A DNA stretch of 64,000 bases from positions 16,608 through 80,607 of the forward strand of contig QEYB01000250.1 in assembly GCA_017562135.1 (NCBI GenBank). The letters run 5' to 3'. Below, in pieces: positions 46,090-57,387 of the stretch (position 1 is the stretch's first letter; each line of letters begins with the position of its first letter). Origin of the DNA: Dipylidium caninum. Lineage: Eukaryota; Platyhelminthes; Cestoda; Cyclophyllidea; Dipylidiidae. The position numbers and the translations under genes are program-made. The notes under the pieces are model-generated. The model worked only from the letters and a program-made list of their open reading frames with translations. It made no database searches and was not told where the DNA came from.

Positions 46090-46498
46090 CCTGCATGTTA
46101 TCATCCGCAATGCGCTTCAAAAGGGACTTCCTACTACATCGTCTTGGATAGTCGTGGATAGGAGTTAGTCAGCTTATTAAGAGGAAAGCTGTTCCATTAA
46201 AGCTCCATATAATCGGAGTGAGAATGGTATTCTTCAGATCAAGGGTGCTTCCACTGCAGGCGTGGATGTCTAACGCGAACATATTTCCCATTCTTGGTGG
46301 ATGAAGATACTAAAAGATTATAAGTGGCGCTCGAAGATTCTCACTAAAACCATTCCTGTTCATGTAAAAAATGGAAGGTACATACTAATTGTTAACTAAT
46401 GAAGAATAAGTAAATATGCGTTGACATAAAATTGCTGCGGCCTCGACTCGCTTTTCAAATCCCTTCTCTAATTACCGATTTGGCTGTACTTACATTAG

Positions 46499-48616
46499 AT
46501 AACCTTAATAAGGATGAATTTGTGTGTAGTGAAAAAGAATTTATGGCTTGCAAATATCTCAAATTGTACTTTGTTGATTCTCCAGGAAGTCCGAAGGCCA
46601 GTCGTCACAGACCCATTGTGGTGTCACGTATCGAAGTCAATGGAAATATATTGTCCGAATATTCGCGAGCAGATGTTGTTGCACGGGATCGTATAAGCGG
46701 TGTGTAGACTTGCCTGACGAGTAATTTGCCACGCCCCGGGAACTTTCGTATGTACAACAACTCTGGCATACAAATTAGTTTTCACTGTCTCAGTAATGAA
46801 TGCCATCGTCCACACGTCGCCTCCAGAGCCTCCGAAGCAATGTCATTGGAGCTGTAGATTGTAGCCGCCATTATAGGCAATGCTGAACCAAACATACCAT
46901 TGCCATCTTCCTACATCACTACTATTACTGCCCAAGTGAAACTCGAAAAAAAGCCATACGAATGTGTATAAACACCTGGTTTATCGAGTGTCTGCATAAC
47001 TTTATGATTTTGTTTTCAGAAGTAAACAGGTTTGCCTCGAACTCCAAACTGCCTGACGTCCCATGGAACGCAACGAAAGAGCGCAAAATGTTACAGTTCT
47101 GCCATGTATCCATTCGAGTGCTGACACGCAATATCCACGTCCAATTGTTATCTTTCTGTGTCACTGTACTGAAGGTGTGTGCTATCAGACTCGTTGAAGT
47201 GAAGCATTACTAACCAACTAAGCCTCACTCTCCAAGTCACATTGAGTATCAAAAGACGGCGGTTATTAAGATATTTATTAATATACCTAACAGACAGAAA
47301 GCATATTTGATACAATGTTTTTTGAAACAAAGTAATTTACTATTTATACAATTCAAAGAAAGTAGAATATTGTTTTCCTCCTCCTCCTCCTCCCTTCATT
47401 AGCTATATTTCACTGTGCCTGCCGCAGCCTCACTTTTATTTTGTGAATGGGAATATTCTGAAAACTAATAGTCATAATGTCACGCACAGGTTGTCACTTA
47501 TTTCATCACCCACATGCATTAAGCAATACGATGCACTGCCCATCGGTTAGATTTTCAGTTTCCGATGGAGCGTAATTCCGCTATAGCATAGAGTTCTAAC
47601 GAGGTAAATTTGACCAGGAAAGTTACCAAGTTTCAATAATTTTAATGACATAAGAATAAAAGATAGTACCACATCGGCGACTTACTTAACCAAATCCGTC
47701 ACCGCCCAAATACTTGGGAGTCGAGGACAATTCTGACCGATGATTCAAACGACGAAGATTGCTTCGTCACCGACACCGATCTTCGTAGATTTTACTACTT
47801 CAACAGGCTTGCCTACATCACTGTAAAACATTCCGAGGTACGAGGTTCATATCTGGTGCAGCGCTGATCGGGGGTTGGTACATGACAGCTGTGCAGTCGA
47901 TAATCTGGGGTTGTCAATTTGCGTCGCCAGCGGCCAAAGGGTACAGTTCGAATGTGTAAATCCAAAAATGGCAACGTCATAAAACAATGAGTGCAGAAGT
48001 CAACGTTGATTCGAATGCCTCCATCAACCATAAGTTTGTTTGCATTTAGGAGTCCTGCGAAGTGCCTGTTCGCAGTGACGTGAGGAGGTATAACGTCAAT
48101 GTCACATGGTTCTTGATCTGTATTGGTTTAACTCTCACAGGTAGAATGCCATGGAATACTGCTCTATCACCCATTCAATCTGATATTTCGCTCTTACCAT
48201 CGAATTTTTAGTCTAGCACGATGAACACAGACCTTTCGCCAGATTCTAATTAGAGTCTCCCAAATCAACAGAGGGAAGTGACTACTTCATTAGAAGTAGG
48301 CTTGTTTGTCAAATGGAGCTGAAGGTAAGTTAAACAAAGGGAAAGGGCGAAAATGGTTCTTAGTCGTATAGCGGCTTCAGGTCGTTAGTTTGTGAGGTAT
48401 TATGAGGGACGGCCAAATAGTTTTCAGCACAGTGCGAAATAAATCATGACTAACTGCTGTCTTACTAACATAGACAATCAGCCGAATTGGGTAATTAATC
48501 ACACAGTAAGAAAAAAACAGTATTTTTATGCAACACTGACCTCAAGATCGCGGAGGGACTTTAGCATCTGCTCAACCGGCCTTAGTGGCTGGGGATATGG
48601 CCTATTGGATAATAAT
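46499..48616 (+). CDS. Insulin-receptor-like receptor: FN3 ectodomain exons
   Basis: Six exons with continuous phase: 46,499-46,699 (1-1), 47,020-47,174 (1-0), 47,667-47,837 (0-0), 48,050-48,140 (0-1), 48,272-48,324 (1-0), 48,482-48,616 (0-0). All have GT donors; the acceptor of the third is A-rich and weak. Readable stretches: NLNKDEFVCSEKEFMACKYL and PIVVSRIEVNGNIL; LPDVPWNATKERKML; NDEDCFVTDTDLRRFYYFNR, joining ESCEVPVRSDVRRYNV; SDYFIRSRLVCQMELK; WVINHTVRKKQYFYATLTSR. The third and fourth exons parallel the second FN3 domain of insulin receptors (…LVISGLRHFTGYRIEL…ERCSVAAYVSAR). Downstream on the same strand the last FN3 strand, TM and kinase pieces follow. Known family role: insulin-peptide binding at the cell surface, signalling through an internal tyrosine kinase. 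L and Cys-rich domains would lie upstream but were not found. Identity judged by eye. Confidence 0.5.
46790..47650. repeat. Receptor-locus segment with inverted copy at 53.4-54.3 kb
   Basis: The segment matches 53,415-54,260 in inverted orientation. Shared pieces include GAAGCATTACTAACCAAC, the (CTCC)-type run before a block ending AGCTATATTTCA, and the AGATTTTCAGTTTCC / GCTATAGC block. It covers the exon at 47,020-47,174. In the inverted copy that exon is frame-broken. Confidence 0.8.
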
Positions 48617-48892
48617 GTAATTATACCTTGCGATTACATATGATTGGCGAGCTGAGAGGTAAGGAAAAAGTGTGAACCATGTCCTCAGCCGGACATCCGG
48701 CAACAGCTCTTGACGTTGGCATAGAGATGTGAGGATTCTGATAATGGATGTACAGATGACCAGCGTTTTCCTCCTGCCCAGTTACTGCACTTAATTGATG
48801 CCTCCTCTGTAGAAGGCGGCGCACAAGCAACCTTAACATACACAATGTCTAGAAAGATACGATTTAACTTAATAATTGCTTTTTTGTTTCAG

Positions 48893-49012
48893 AGGACCCA
48901 GACGAATTCTATTTAAACAATTATAATGTTTTATTAGATTACGCACACATATGTCCACAAGGTCCCTTCATATTTGTCCTTCTATTGAGCACAATGTCTC
49001 TTTTCACAATGT
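48893..49012 (+). CDS. Possible further receptor exon
   Basis: After the strongest acceptor of the region (TTGCTTTTTTGTTTCAG) a frame in phase 1 reads DPDEFYLNNYNVLLDYAHIC, PQGPFIFVLLLSTM and stops at TAG 49,013. A GTCCCT donor inside could end the exon after PQ. It sits between the phase-0 exon ending at 48,616 and the TM/kinase part at 49.5 kb, but the phase does not match directly, so an exon is missing or one boundary is wrong. Confidence is limited by this. Confidence 0.35.
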
Positions 49013-49449
49013 AGACACAGGGCAGTACAACTTTTTTTGCGATAGGGTTCCGGTGATGAGAGCTTCGTAAGATGACTGTTCTCAAAAGGAAACCAAACTT
49101 TGGGCTGAAATAAAAGGAAAACCCATTCTAGTAAGGAGATACAAGTAAATCAAAGGCGACAAATGGTACGAGGTGTATTTTGATGAGGGTGATTTACAAC
49201 TGCAAGTTATTCCTTGCCTCTCCCTTCTCCCTTAAACCTTTATCACACTTTTCCTTCAACCACACCAAACACTCAGCGATGAGGGAAAAGTGTCTGACGT
49301 AGTGTATATCAGTGGCCCTTACAACTGCTAGTATCAGTAAACAGTGGTGGAAACTAGCCGACAACTCTCTCAATGGAACACCAGAGGTGGGTGCGGAGTG
49401 TTGACTTGTATGTTGTGATAAAACCTACTGAATTAAAGACAGGCCATAA

Positions 49450-51050
49450 TTTATTCATCACTGTGGGCTCACAATAGTTAGTGGCTGCCGATAGTTGTAT
49501 GGGCTCTATTACATCTCGGTGTCAAAATTGTGGCAAGGAGTTTAAATTGGCGCCAAATAACACGCAAAGCATCATCTTCCTATGCCTGTAAGGAACGTTG
49601 CAGAAGGAAAGCAACTCTTGCAAAAGGCTACACATCCTACTGCATGAGTCCCCACGTGTTTCAGGGTCTGAGCCCAGGAAACTACACACTCCAACTTCCC
49701 TGCACGCTGTCTTACTCACACCCACATGCCCGACTGATGTTCGGAGGTGGGCAGATGTCATCTCTCCAAACAATTTCTACACAGTTGCTACTTTTATCTC
49801 GCAACACTATACTATCTGCACAGCGATTTTGAACAACATCTGCCCCCCATACGGACTTAGAGTAACGTAAACAACCCTACCCAATAGGTCTGTTGACTGC
49901 TGGCCGCTCGGGCTTTATTGGGATCATCAAAAAGTACCAATTTGGAGTATTTATAGCCATAATCGTTTTTTCTTACTACACACAAATTGCATCTTTAGTT
50001 TGCAGCCAAACGGCAATGAGGAAAAAAGAAGTTGAAATGCAAGCCGAGGCGACAGCAGGCCTTTATGGCCAACGCAATATTTTACTCATTATGCCACTTA
50101 GAGTAAACAATGAATGCGTGCCTTCCATTTTCTACATGCAACACGATGGCATTAGGAGAATCGTTCGAAAGTGTACACCTTATAGCCCCTATTAGTATCT
50201 TCGCCACGGAAAATGAGAAATATGCTCGGCGAGACATCGCAACAGTCAATGGGAGCACCCGTGATTTGAACAAGAAGCATCGTTCCAACTAGTCATCTGA
50301 GGGTAATGAACGGAACAAAATTGAATGGCGGAATATGATCTAACTATGCTTTCATCTTAAGTAACTTTAGTCAAAGACTATCAAGCCAGAATTTGTCGAC
50401 AATTTCAGAAAGACAAAGAGGATAAATTACATGTATTCAACTTTGAAAAGGGTAGAGAGAAGGCTAACGAAGATACTGTGTCTGCTTCCACGCTGAAATT
50501 TTTGATTAAAATTGGAGTAACAACATTTTCCTCTAAAATCTGCAGCACGCTCTAGCGACACGGGCCTAATGTTTTCGACAAACAAAAAATAAAAAAAAAA
50601 AGAAAAAAAAAATGGGTGCTTTACCTTCCAAACGGATAGGCAACTGTATGTCAGGATAACCCCCTTGGCAACCCAATTTCCAGGTGTCACCCGCTCGAGG
50701 GCACTCGAAGAGATTAATTTGATGTAAATTTGAGTCACAAGGTGACTCAAATTTGCAATGTTGCCAATTTCTGTCGTGTGGACAGGAGCAGCAACAGAGA
50801 TAGCGTAGCCTCCACGAAATGGACCACCTGCCAGATGCTCATCCTTAAGGTTTCTGTGTTTCTTCACTCGCCCACTTTGTCTTTGCAAACGCTACAACAC
50901 CTAAAAAACTCTCGTGGTAAGCTCAACACTTCCTATCCTCTCCGCTCCTCTCCATTTATTTAAAAGCAAATTTCGCCTACTACAGTCAAACCATCTACCA
51001 CTAGACCCACTTTATCCCTTTTCAACATCTACTTCTTCCACTTTCCACTT
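49450..51050 (+). pseudogene. Receptor kinase segment: last FN3 strand, TM, juxtamembrane, kinase N-lobe; frame-broken
   Basis: Order of recognisable pieces: GLSPGNYTLQ (49,665-49,694), identical over GLSPGNY to the final FN3 strand of insulin receptors; a membrane helix FGVFIAIIVFSYYTQIASLV (about 49,941-50,000) followed by RKKEVEMQAEA; RVNNECVPSIFY, like the NPEY...VP juxtamembrane segment; ESFESVHLIAPI and YARRDIATVNG, like the start of the kinase domain; then ANEDTVSASTLKFL, resembling the alpha-C region. Several one-base frame changes and stops interrupt the reading, and an A-rich insert (50,580-50,612) is absent from the sister copy at 14.6-16.1 kb. No activation loop or HRD motif could be read with certainty. 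It may be the inactive remainder, or a badly assembled part, of the receptor gene starting at 46.5 kb. Confidence 0.5.
50726..50754. repeat. Perfect 13-bp inverted repeat (second copy)
   Basis: Same AAATTTGAGTCAC / AAG / GTGACTCAAATTT structure as at 15,781-15,809; no base change between copies although flanking bases differ by indels. Confidence 0.8.
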
Positions 51051-51363
51051 TCTGCACTGGCGCATGAATCTGTTATACTCGAACTCGGCTTCTTTCCCTC
51101 TCATGTGTCTCTCTTATTCCCCTGCCGCTTTTCCATCAATACACTCTCCTCCTACTATCCACACTCATATTTGCATTGATGGATTTTGACGTGTTATTTT
51201 TTCTCCCCACTAAAACATTGTTATCTCTTTATGAGTATACTTTATCAGCCATTTGTCGGCCTTTTTCATGGCTCCGCTCAATGCACCAGTTTTGCAACAA
51301 AGAACCACAATCAACAAAATGTGGGTCAACTGCCACAATTATTGCATGATCATGCTTTTGCCT

Positions 51364-51650
51364 ACGAATGACCCAGTGACGTAGAGCTCAAGTGGAGCCC
51401 TTCGCGGCAGGCCGGCTGTTTTGCTCATTGAACGAAGTGGTACACAGTCCCAAACCTCCACTTTTTCCCCTCACCTCATCTTTCATCTCGCAATCCACTC
51501 TTTATCAATCCGTGCCTTTGAAAACCACTTCTACTGGGCTGATGTGGAGTTGACTGTATAAACTGAGAGAAAAGTGGTCCTTCCACTATTCCATGCAGTT
51601 ATCGAATAGATCACCGACGTTAGAGAACGACCTGAACTGATCCCCTTCAA
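51364..51650 (+). repeat. Direct repeat with 55,160-55,445
   Basis: Both copies share CTCAAGTGGAG(C/G)..CTTCG(C/T)GGC, ACAGTCC, a block around CGC(A/G)CAATC(C/T)ACTC..T, GACTGA..., and TGGTCCTTC...ATCAAATAGAT-like ends, in the same order and orientation. They are clearly diverged. It marks a further duplication step next to the receptor locus. Confidence 0.6.
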
Positions 51651-52251
51651 CAAGTTCACACCTTTTACCCGCTGAGCGCCCATATGATTATTGACACGGG
51701 CTCATATATAGACAGAGGCACAGAGTAGGCGAAGCCACCACTTTGGGCAACAGTAGACAGTGTTCTTATCATTTTTGCAGCACTCTGCAGCATTTCGTTT
51801 GTTTGCCAATACCTTCCTTGTTCTGACTTCGAGCTCGTGGCCGTCAGATTCCCATGAAAAGGGACAACAACGTCCAACTTACAGAATTTTCAGCCACTAC
51901 GCTTGCCGAATACCAGAAGTTCACAATTCTACCGGTATTAATTTCTTCCCCAAACCAGCCTTCTTACTGCTATGTCCATTAGTCTGGCAGAGAAATGGCC
52001 AAGTAGTGCAATAATCCTTCTCTGTTCTCAGCACAGAATGAATGAGATGAAGGACTGGACAGCAGCCAACACTTTTGAACGACATATATTGACGTATATT
52101 TTTACGTTGACGAATGTTTTACATGGAAGTAAAATTAAAACATACCTAGCCTTTTCTCAATGCGGCAGGATGACATCAGAAGAGCCTTCCGAAAATCCAT
52201 TGACAAGGACCGTTTTTAAGTTCTTCGTCCCCATACGCAAGTGAAATATGC

Positions 52252-52710
52252 TTGGCAGTGACTTCAGGACTATCAAATAAAGGCTTTCGTGACTCGTATG
52301 AAAGAGTCGCCCTGCTGCATGAGACGAAGATTAACAGCCAAATTGAAGATGGAGTAAGCTCGTTCTGTTGTCATTTCTCTACAACATTTGAACAAGTGGA
52401 TAGAGAGCAAATGTTTGCAAGTATTGCAGCATATAGATAGAGTATATCTGTTATGTCTACTACGAACTTGACCATAATTAAACGAAAGTTCTGTGTAGCT
52501 GAAATGCAAGTTGCTCCCAACTGCAAAGCAAATGAAGACGGTGCTTGAAGATGCGTCGAGTGAGCAGTCTGACTTCCAAAGAGGATTCTCGTGGAACCGA
52601 TTCCCAGGTGGCCTTACCAATGGGCCACTTAAGGACTAATGTACTGTAAACGCGCGTCACGAGGTAAATTTGCAATGGTACTAATTTCTGCCGTAACATT
52701 GTGTACTTCG
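52252..52710 (+). pseudogene. Diverged second receptor-kinase-like piece
   Basis: An open frame at 52,252-52,440 reads SGLSNKGFRDSYERVALLHE, DGVSSFCCHF and DREQMFASIAAYR. The spacing of GxSxxGFxxxYExVA recalls a kinase glycine loop, and DREQMFASIAA the following helix region. From about 52,460 to 52,710 the DNA aligns with 50,440-50,790 (GCAAA.GAAGACGGTG, GATTCCCAGGTG, AAATTTGCAATG..., AATTTCTGCCG). So this is an older, tandem copy of the kinase part. Stops and frame changes are present. The kinase reading is tentative. Confidence 0.35.
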
Positions 52711-53414
52711 GGACAGTTACCTAAAATGGAGGAAAAGAACGTTTTATGTAACTCCTACCGCTGCCGATTCTTTTCCTTCTTCTCCCGAAATGACATTCGC
52801 GTGGGCATTACCCATTAACTCACTTGTTGCGCTGTCTCTCAATCTGATAACTGCAACATCTTTGCGATCAGGGAGCGGAGGTAGTCGCGATAGAAAAGCG
52901 TGGAGAGGATCAATAAGAAAGACAGCATAACTTTGGTCGAAGGCAGGTGAGCTTGGTGCACACACTAAATTTATACCTTGGAATATGTTTTGGGGGCAGG
53001 TTGCATTCCACTATCTTGATCATTGTCCCTGGGTATTTGGCCTTTATTCGCTCTCAAAAGCTCACACACTCTATGGTTGCCACTGTTTTGTGTTGCCAGT
53101 ACCACCACTAATTCTTCACGAATGGCAAACTTATTGGTAGCCATCGATCTCATTCCAGCTATACAATAATTGCACAACAAAAGAGAGGGCGTTTAGTTGA
53201 AAGGTGATGTGTCTCATATGTGTGAGGTTTCTCCGCTCCTCAAGAAGCTGCCTCTTCGACGCAACAATATGCATGTTCCCGTTCTTACGTTGTGGTATGT
53301 GCTAAATAACTACCACAGAAAAGGAATGAGCATGTCGTCATCATAGTGTTATTCTCTCGTGGAGTAATCAGACACCACGAAAGAGTGTGAAAACATCAGC
53401 AGCCTTTCATGGTA

Positions 53415-54260
53415 ACCGACTCACACAATTGTGTGACCTGGTAACTTTCGTGTTCAAATTTGCCTCGTTCTAACTCTATTTGCTATAGCGGAATCTACCG
53501 TCTCCATCGGGAAACTGAATCTAACCGATGGGAGTGCATCGATGCTTAATGCATGTGGGTGATGAAAATAAGGGACAACCTTGTGCGTGAAAACCATTAT
53601 GGACTATAGTTTTCAGCATTATTCACAAATTCACGAATAAAAGTGAGGCTGCAGCAGGCACAGCTGAAATATAGCTAACTGAAGGAGGAGGAGGAGGAGG
53701 TAAAACAAAATATTCACTTTTGCTGCTATAGATAGAATACTTTGTCAAAACACTTGACATGCTTTTTGTCTGTTAGGGGAGAATGCCTTTAACACAGCCG
53801 TCTGTTGGCGCTGTAGAGGAGTGAGGCTGTGTTGGTTAGTAATGCTTCAACCTTCAACGAGATCTGAGACAACAACCGTTCGTGTGAACAGATAAATGGC
53901 GTGAGATATTGAGTGCCAGCACTCGACTGGGCTACACCGCGGAATGTATATGCGTTGCTCACGGCGAAGCTCTTTCATTCTGGCAGAAAAAATCAAAAAT
54001 AAGGAGAAACTTGACAAACCGGCGCCTATACACATGCGCAAATGTTTTCGGGATTTCACATGGGCAATGATGGCAGTGATGTGGAAGAGGCAATGGTATG
54101 TGTATGCAACGGCTTGCCCATTAATTGAGGCGACAGGTCTGCAGCTCCAATAATTAGCCCTCGCTCCTTACTGACTTTGGATTCGCTGGAGGCGAGTGGA
54201 CGGTGGCATTCGATATACCTCGAGATAGTTTATTGCCACTGAATTCCATGTTGTGTTAGC
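53415..54260. repeat. Inverted copy of 46,790-47,650
   Basis: On the minus strand this repeats the receptor exon at 47,020-47,174 and its flanks. The exon equivalent here reads SRVLALNIS before a stop, so it is broken. It also carries the (GGA)n run at 53,686-53,700, the complement of the CTC run at 47,379-47,396. Confidence 0.8.
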
Positions 54261-55159
54261 TTGGAATGGCTCTGAATGTTGCCGTGGTGCAGATCATCAG
54301 CATAAGGAAATGGCACAGACCAGCCAATGAATATTACTCGTAAACTGCAGACCCGGCAAAGGCAAGTGACAAAATACAGGAACAGTCAAATCATTAGAGT
54401 GTAATTTCATAAAGATTAATTGCATCGAATCAGCACTCAATCGGTGTCTTAGTCATGATAGGAGGCAAAATGGCTGATTGCCTGACAAGAGTCAATGACG
54501 TTCAAACAGGTATGTAAAAGTAACTAACTTACCGGTTCCTCCATTGCTTCAAAGAAACCGCTTTGTATTTCTGAAATAATAAGTGGTATAGTTCAGTTTT
54601 GCAGCAAATTATGGGATAAACATATAATTCCAAAACACTCAAGCCGAGATGGCATATATATAAAGTAGAGGGGTAAATAGCCCGGTAAAGTTCTTCGATG
54701 GTCTCGGACGGGATAGAATGCAATGAGCGGAGCGGAGGGGAACGCAGGAAATAGCACAAGTTAGGCGAGTAGATTCACCTCCCACAGTCAGAGCAACAGA
54801 GGAACAAAGCATTATTGCGTCAAGTCTGTAGAGGTCTGAGCACCTCATGGCACGGGAGCCTTTGTGGTTGAATAAATAGATTTATTATAAGCAATTTTCC
54901 TAAGTTCGTGCGCCTAACAAACCGGCCAACCAATTTCCCCATATTTCGTTATAAATCACTTCACATGTCTGAAATGACAAATGCATACGATTTTGTTCTG
55001 CGACATACTTGGAGGACTAAAATAGTCTTTCTCAATAGCTTATGTTCTGGTCGATTGTGTGTGGTGGCAAGCGATAATCTCACATAGTTAAACTAAGAAT
55101 GACAGCCAACAGACATTAAGTCAATTGTTGCAGCTAGTGAACAATCTTGTTCGTATTTA

Positions 55160-55445
55160 TGCCTAACTCAGTGATGCTTGTCTCAAGTGGAGGTCTTCGT
55201 GGCGGGTCGAGTGATTGCATTTGCCTGCCAAAGCGGTAGACAGTCCACATATTTGACAAACATCCCGAAGGCCCACATATTAACCTATTTCTCACATTTC
55301 ACCGCGCAATCTACTCGTCTTCAATCGGTGCAGGTGAGAAATAGATTACCGGACTGAGAGAGTTAGTGTAGATTCTGAGCAAACATGGTCCTTCAACTCA
55401 TCTCTCTATCAATCAAATAGATCTTCTGTCTCAATGAGGGCTGAA
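55160..55445 (+). repeat. Direct repeat partner of 51,364-51,650
   Basis: See partner entry. Between this repeat and 54,260 no gene was recognised. Confidence 0.6.
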
Positions 55446-55680
55446 GGGAAATGCTGCACCTAGTTACACCTCCTATAGAATGAGTGCCTACGTGTCTTTG
55501 TTTTCTGTGTCTGTCATTATGCTCTAATCGTACAACCGTGACAAAATGCGTTCTTAAAGATGGGGGAAATCAGAAGTGTGTGACGCTCGAGTCCATTCTT
55601 TCGTTTAACTAAGCCACCAAAGATGGATTGAGGATATCATTGATAGCCACTAACTGAGAAAAACTATCGGTTCGCTGCAG

Positions 55681-55950
55681 GAATACAGGGAAATTAAAGG
55701 AAAATATGCTAACAAGGTAACCACCCAGGTTTTGTGTGGTCCGTATTTCCCAAATTTACTCGACTATTCCTTTTGCGCTTATTGGGGGACGGAGGATAGA
55801 CTGAGTGGGATAATGCATTTCTGTAGAAGTGAAATCGGGTTTTCCTCTCAGGCTCAGGTCGACGTCTCACACGAAAGCTTGCGTGTTACCTTATACACTG
55901 ATTCACTAATGAAGCTATATCCCAGGCCGATTGTTATAAGATTGCTGTAA
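55681..55950 (+). CDS. Terminal exon of an unknown gene, about 90 codons
   Basis: Acceptor GGTTCGCTGCAG (55,680), then an open frame to TAA 55,948-55,950: EYREIKGKYANKVTTQVLCG, PYFPNLLDYSFCAYWGTEDR, SGIMHFCRSEIGFSSQAQVD, ESLRVTLYTDSLMKLYPRPI. Three cysteines, many aromatic residues, no low complexity: looks like a folded domain. Just upstream is an in-frame TAA (55,651), so the exon cannot start earlier. No upstream exons were identified; the receptor-derived repeat at 55.16 kb precedes it. Family not recognised. Confidence 0.45.
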   Translation, partial: EYREIKGKYANKVTTQVLCGPYFPNLLDYSFCAYWGTEDRLSGIMHFCRSEIGFSSQAQVDVSHESLRVTLYTDSLMKLYPRPIVIRLL

Positions 55951-56574
55951 TTAGCGGTGAATGCGGTAGAAACAATTAAGAGAAGAAGCTGGAGAGTTAG
56001 CACAAGTGTCTTTGAAAGGGATGTCAACCTGGTGCAGGCAATTCAATTAACACCTTGAATCATGTGGTGCCGCTGCATTCTTGACATTAATCTGTGTTTA
56101 AAGACCTCAAGTTTATCTGAAGTTGGTGGCTGCGTCCTGTTGCGAAGTCGTACATATATAGTAAATCGGTCAGCCTACTCAGATGGATTTTCCTCCCCGC
56201 ATGCATATGATTAAATGGTAAGTAGGTTACATGGAAATGCGTTTTGGCAAATGGCAGGCAATATTTCTTTATAATGCTTCTATTTCGGTTTTGAAGTGCT
56301 GTCGAATTGGTGACTGCTCATCAACATGTTTTTTGTTCTTGAAATTGGTAGTGGAGGAACTGGAAAAAAACTAAGCACAGTCGTAGTGTCTGGCGGTAAT
56401 AACCGGGGATAGTGAACTGGCTAGTGGAAAGCATAGTGCCAGCTGAAGAAGCCTCAGGGTAGAAATAGAATCAAGTTTGCTCCATTTTGTCCCCTCGTCC
56501 AATGAGAGCTACGAGATGTCTGTTACTCGTTTGCTTTACAAATTCAACCGTCGCTGATTTTGATAGCTTGCCTT

Positions 56575-56812
56575 TCTGTCTCACTGCACGTGTATCTGTG
56601 CATGCGTATGTCTGTGTCTGTGTCCGCGTGTATCTTCGCGTGCGTGTGTGGAGCGTACATGTGTCTGTGTGCATGTGTGTATGTACGTACGTGTGCCTGT
56701 GCGTGTGAATGTCTGTGCGTGCTTACGTACACCGCGTTTGCTCCTGCGTAGGCCTCTGTGTGGGTGTCTCTGTATGCGTTTGTCCTTTTGTGCGTGTGTG
56801 TGCCTATGCATA
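56575..56812. repeat. Degenerate GT-rich (alternating purine-pyrimidine) tract
   Basis: About 240 bases dominated by TGTG/TGCG/TACG steps on the plus strand (TGTGTCTGTGTGCATGTGTG, GTACGTACGTG). It makes all six frames open, so the His/Thr/Arg-rich and Cys/Val-rich peptides there are artefacts. Such tracts can form Z-DNA; here it ends one base before a TAG acceptor. Confidence 0.85.
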
Positions 56813-56813
56813 G

Positions 56814-56928
56814 TAAGCGTAGAGACCTTCATACCTGCTACGATGACGAATACATCTTAGCCAAACTCAGCAGTCTACTTCACGGAATGAAGCCCACGGA
56901 GTGTGATTGTGGCAAGTCAACCAGTTGA
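56814..56928 (+). CDS. Exon directly behind the GT-rich tract, unknown
   Basis: After the acceptor TGCATAG the frame reads KRRDLHTCYDDEYILAKLSS, LLHGMKPTECDCGKSTS and stops at TGA 56,926-56,928. Acidic/basic alternation and three cysteines look genuine. A donor inside (for example GTGTGA at 56,900) may connect it to the exon at 57,388. Family unknown. Confidence 0.35.
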
Positions 56929-57387
56929 TTTGCTGATGGATGAAGGACACTCCACTTAGGCCTTCGAATCCTCACTCGACGTATTCTTCCTGCCTTTTAT
57001 CGCCGCACTAGCTTGCCCAGTCAACCAAGATCCACTTAACGCCGTCATGTCCTCATACCATTAAATTCCTCTTGCCAACATAGCGTTATCTTCATGATCA
57101 AATAACATGTATATGTTGTTAACTGTTTCGAAACCAAAATATCCGCTTCTCTCTCGGTCTAAGAGAAGCTTCGGTGCCTTGTCATTTCGCCATAGTAAGT
57201 TCTTGCCTTACGTGATCTTGGGATGCTTTCCATGTTGACTAAACCCTCGTGCCTCAACTCACGAGTGAGAGAGTAAGACAAACCATATTCAGCGACGATA
57301 AACGCATTCCATGCAAGTGTGGCTGAAAAGTTTTGGCTTTTTCAACCGGCTATGGTCATTTGTAGACAAGCAACTCGACTCCCACAG

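Noticed and set aside
50427..50888. Minus-strand frame conserved with one at 15,563-15,901 (PFRGGYAISVAAPVHTTEIG)
   Set aside because: Conservation follows from the recent duplication itself; plus-strand landmarks of a receptor kinase flank it. It stays a weak alternative because it is unbroken over about 45 codons.
56471..56860. His/Thr- and Cys/Val-rich peptides in several frames
   Set aside because: Product of the GT-rich repeat tract, not of coding selection.
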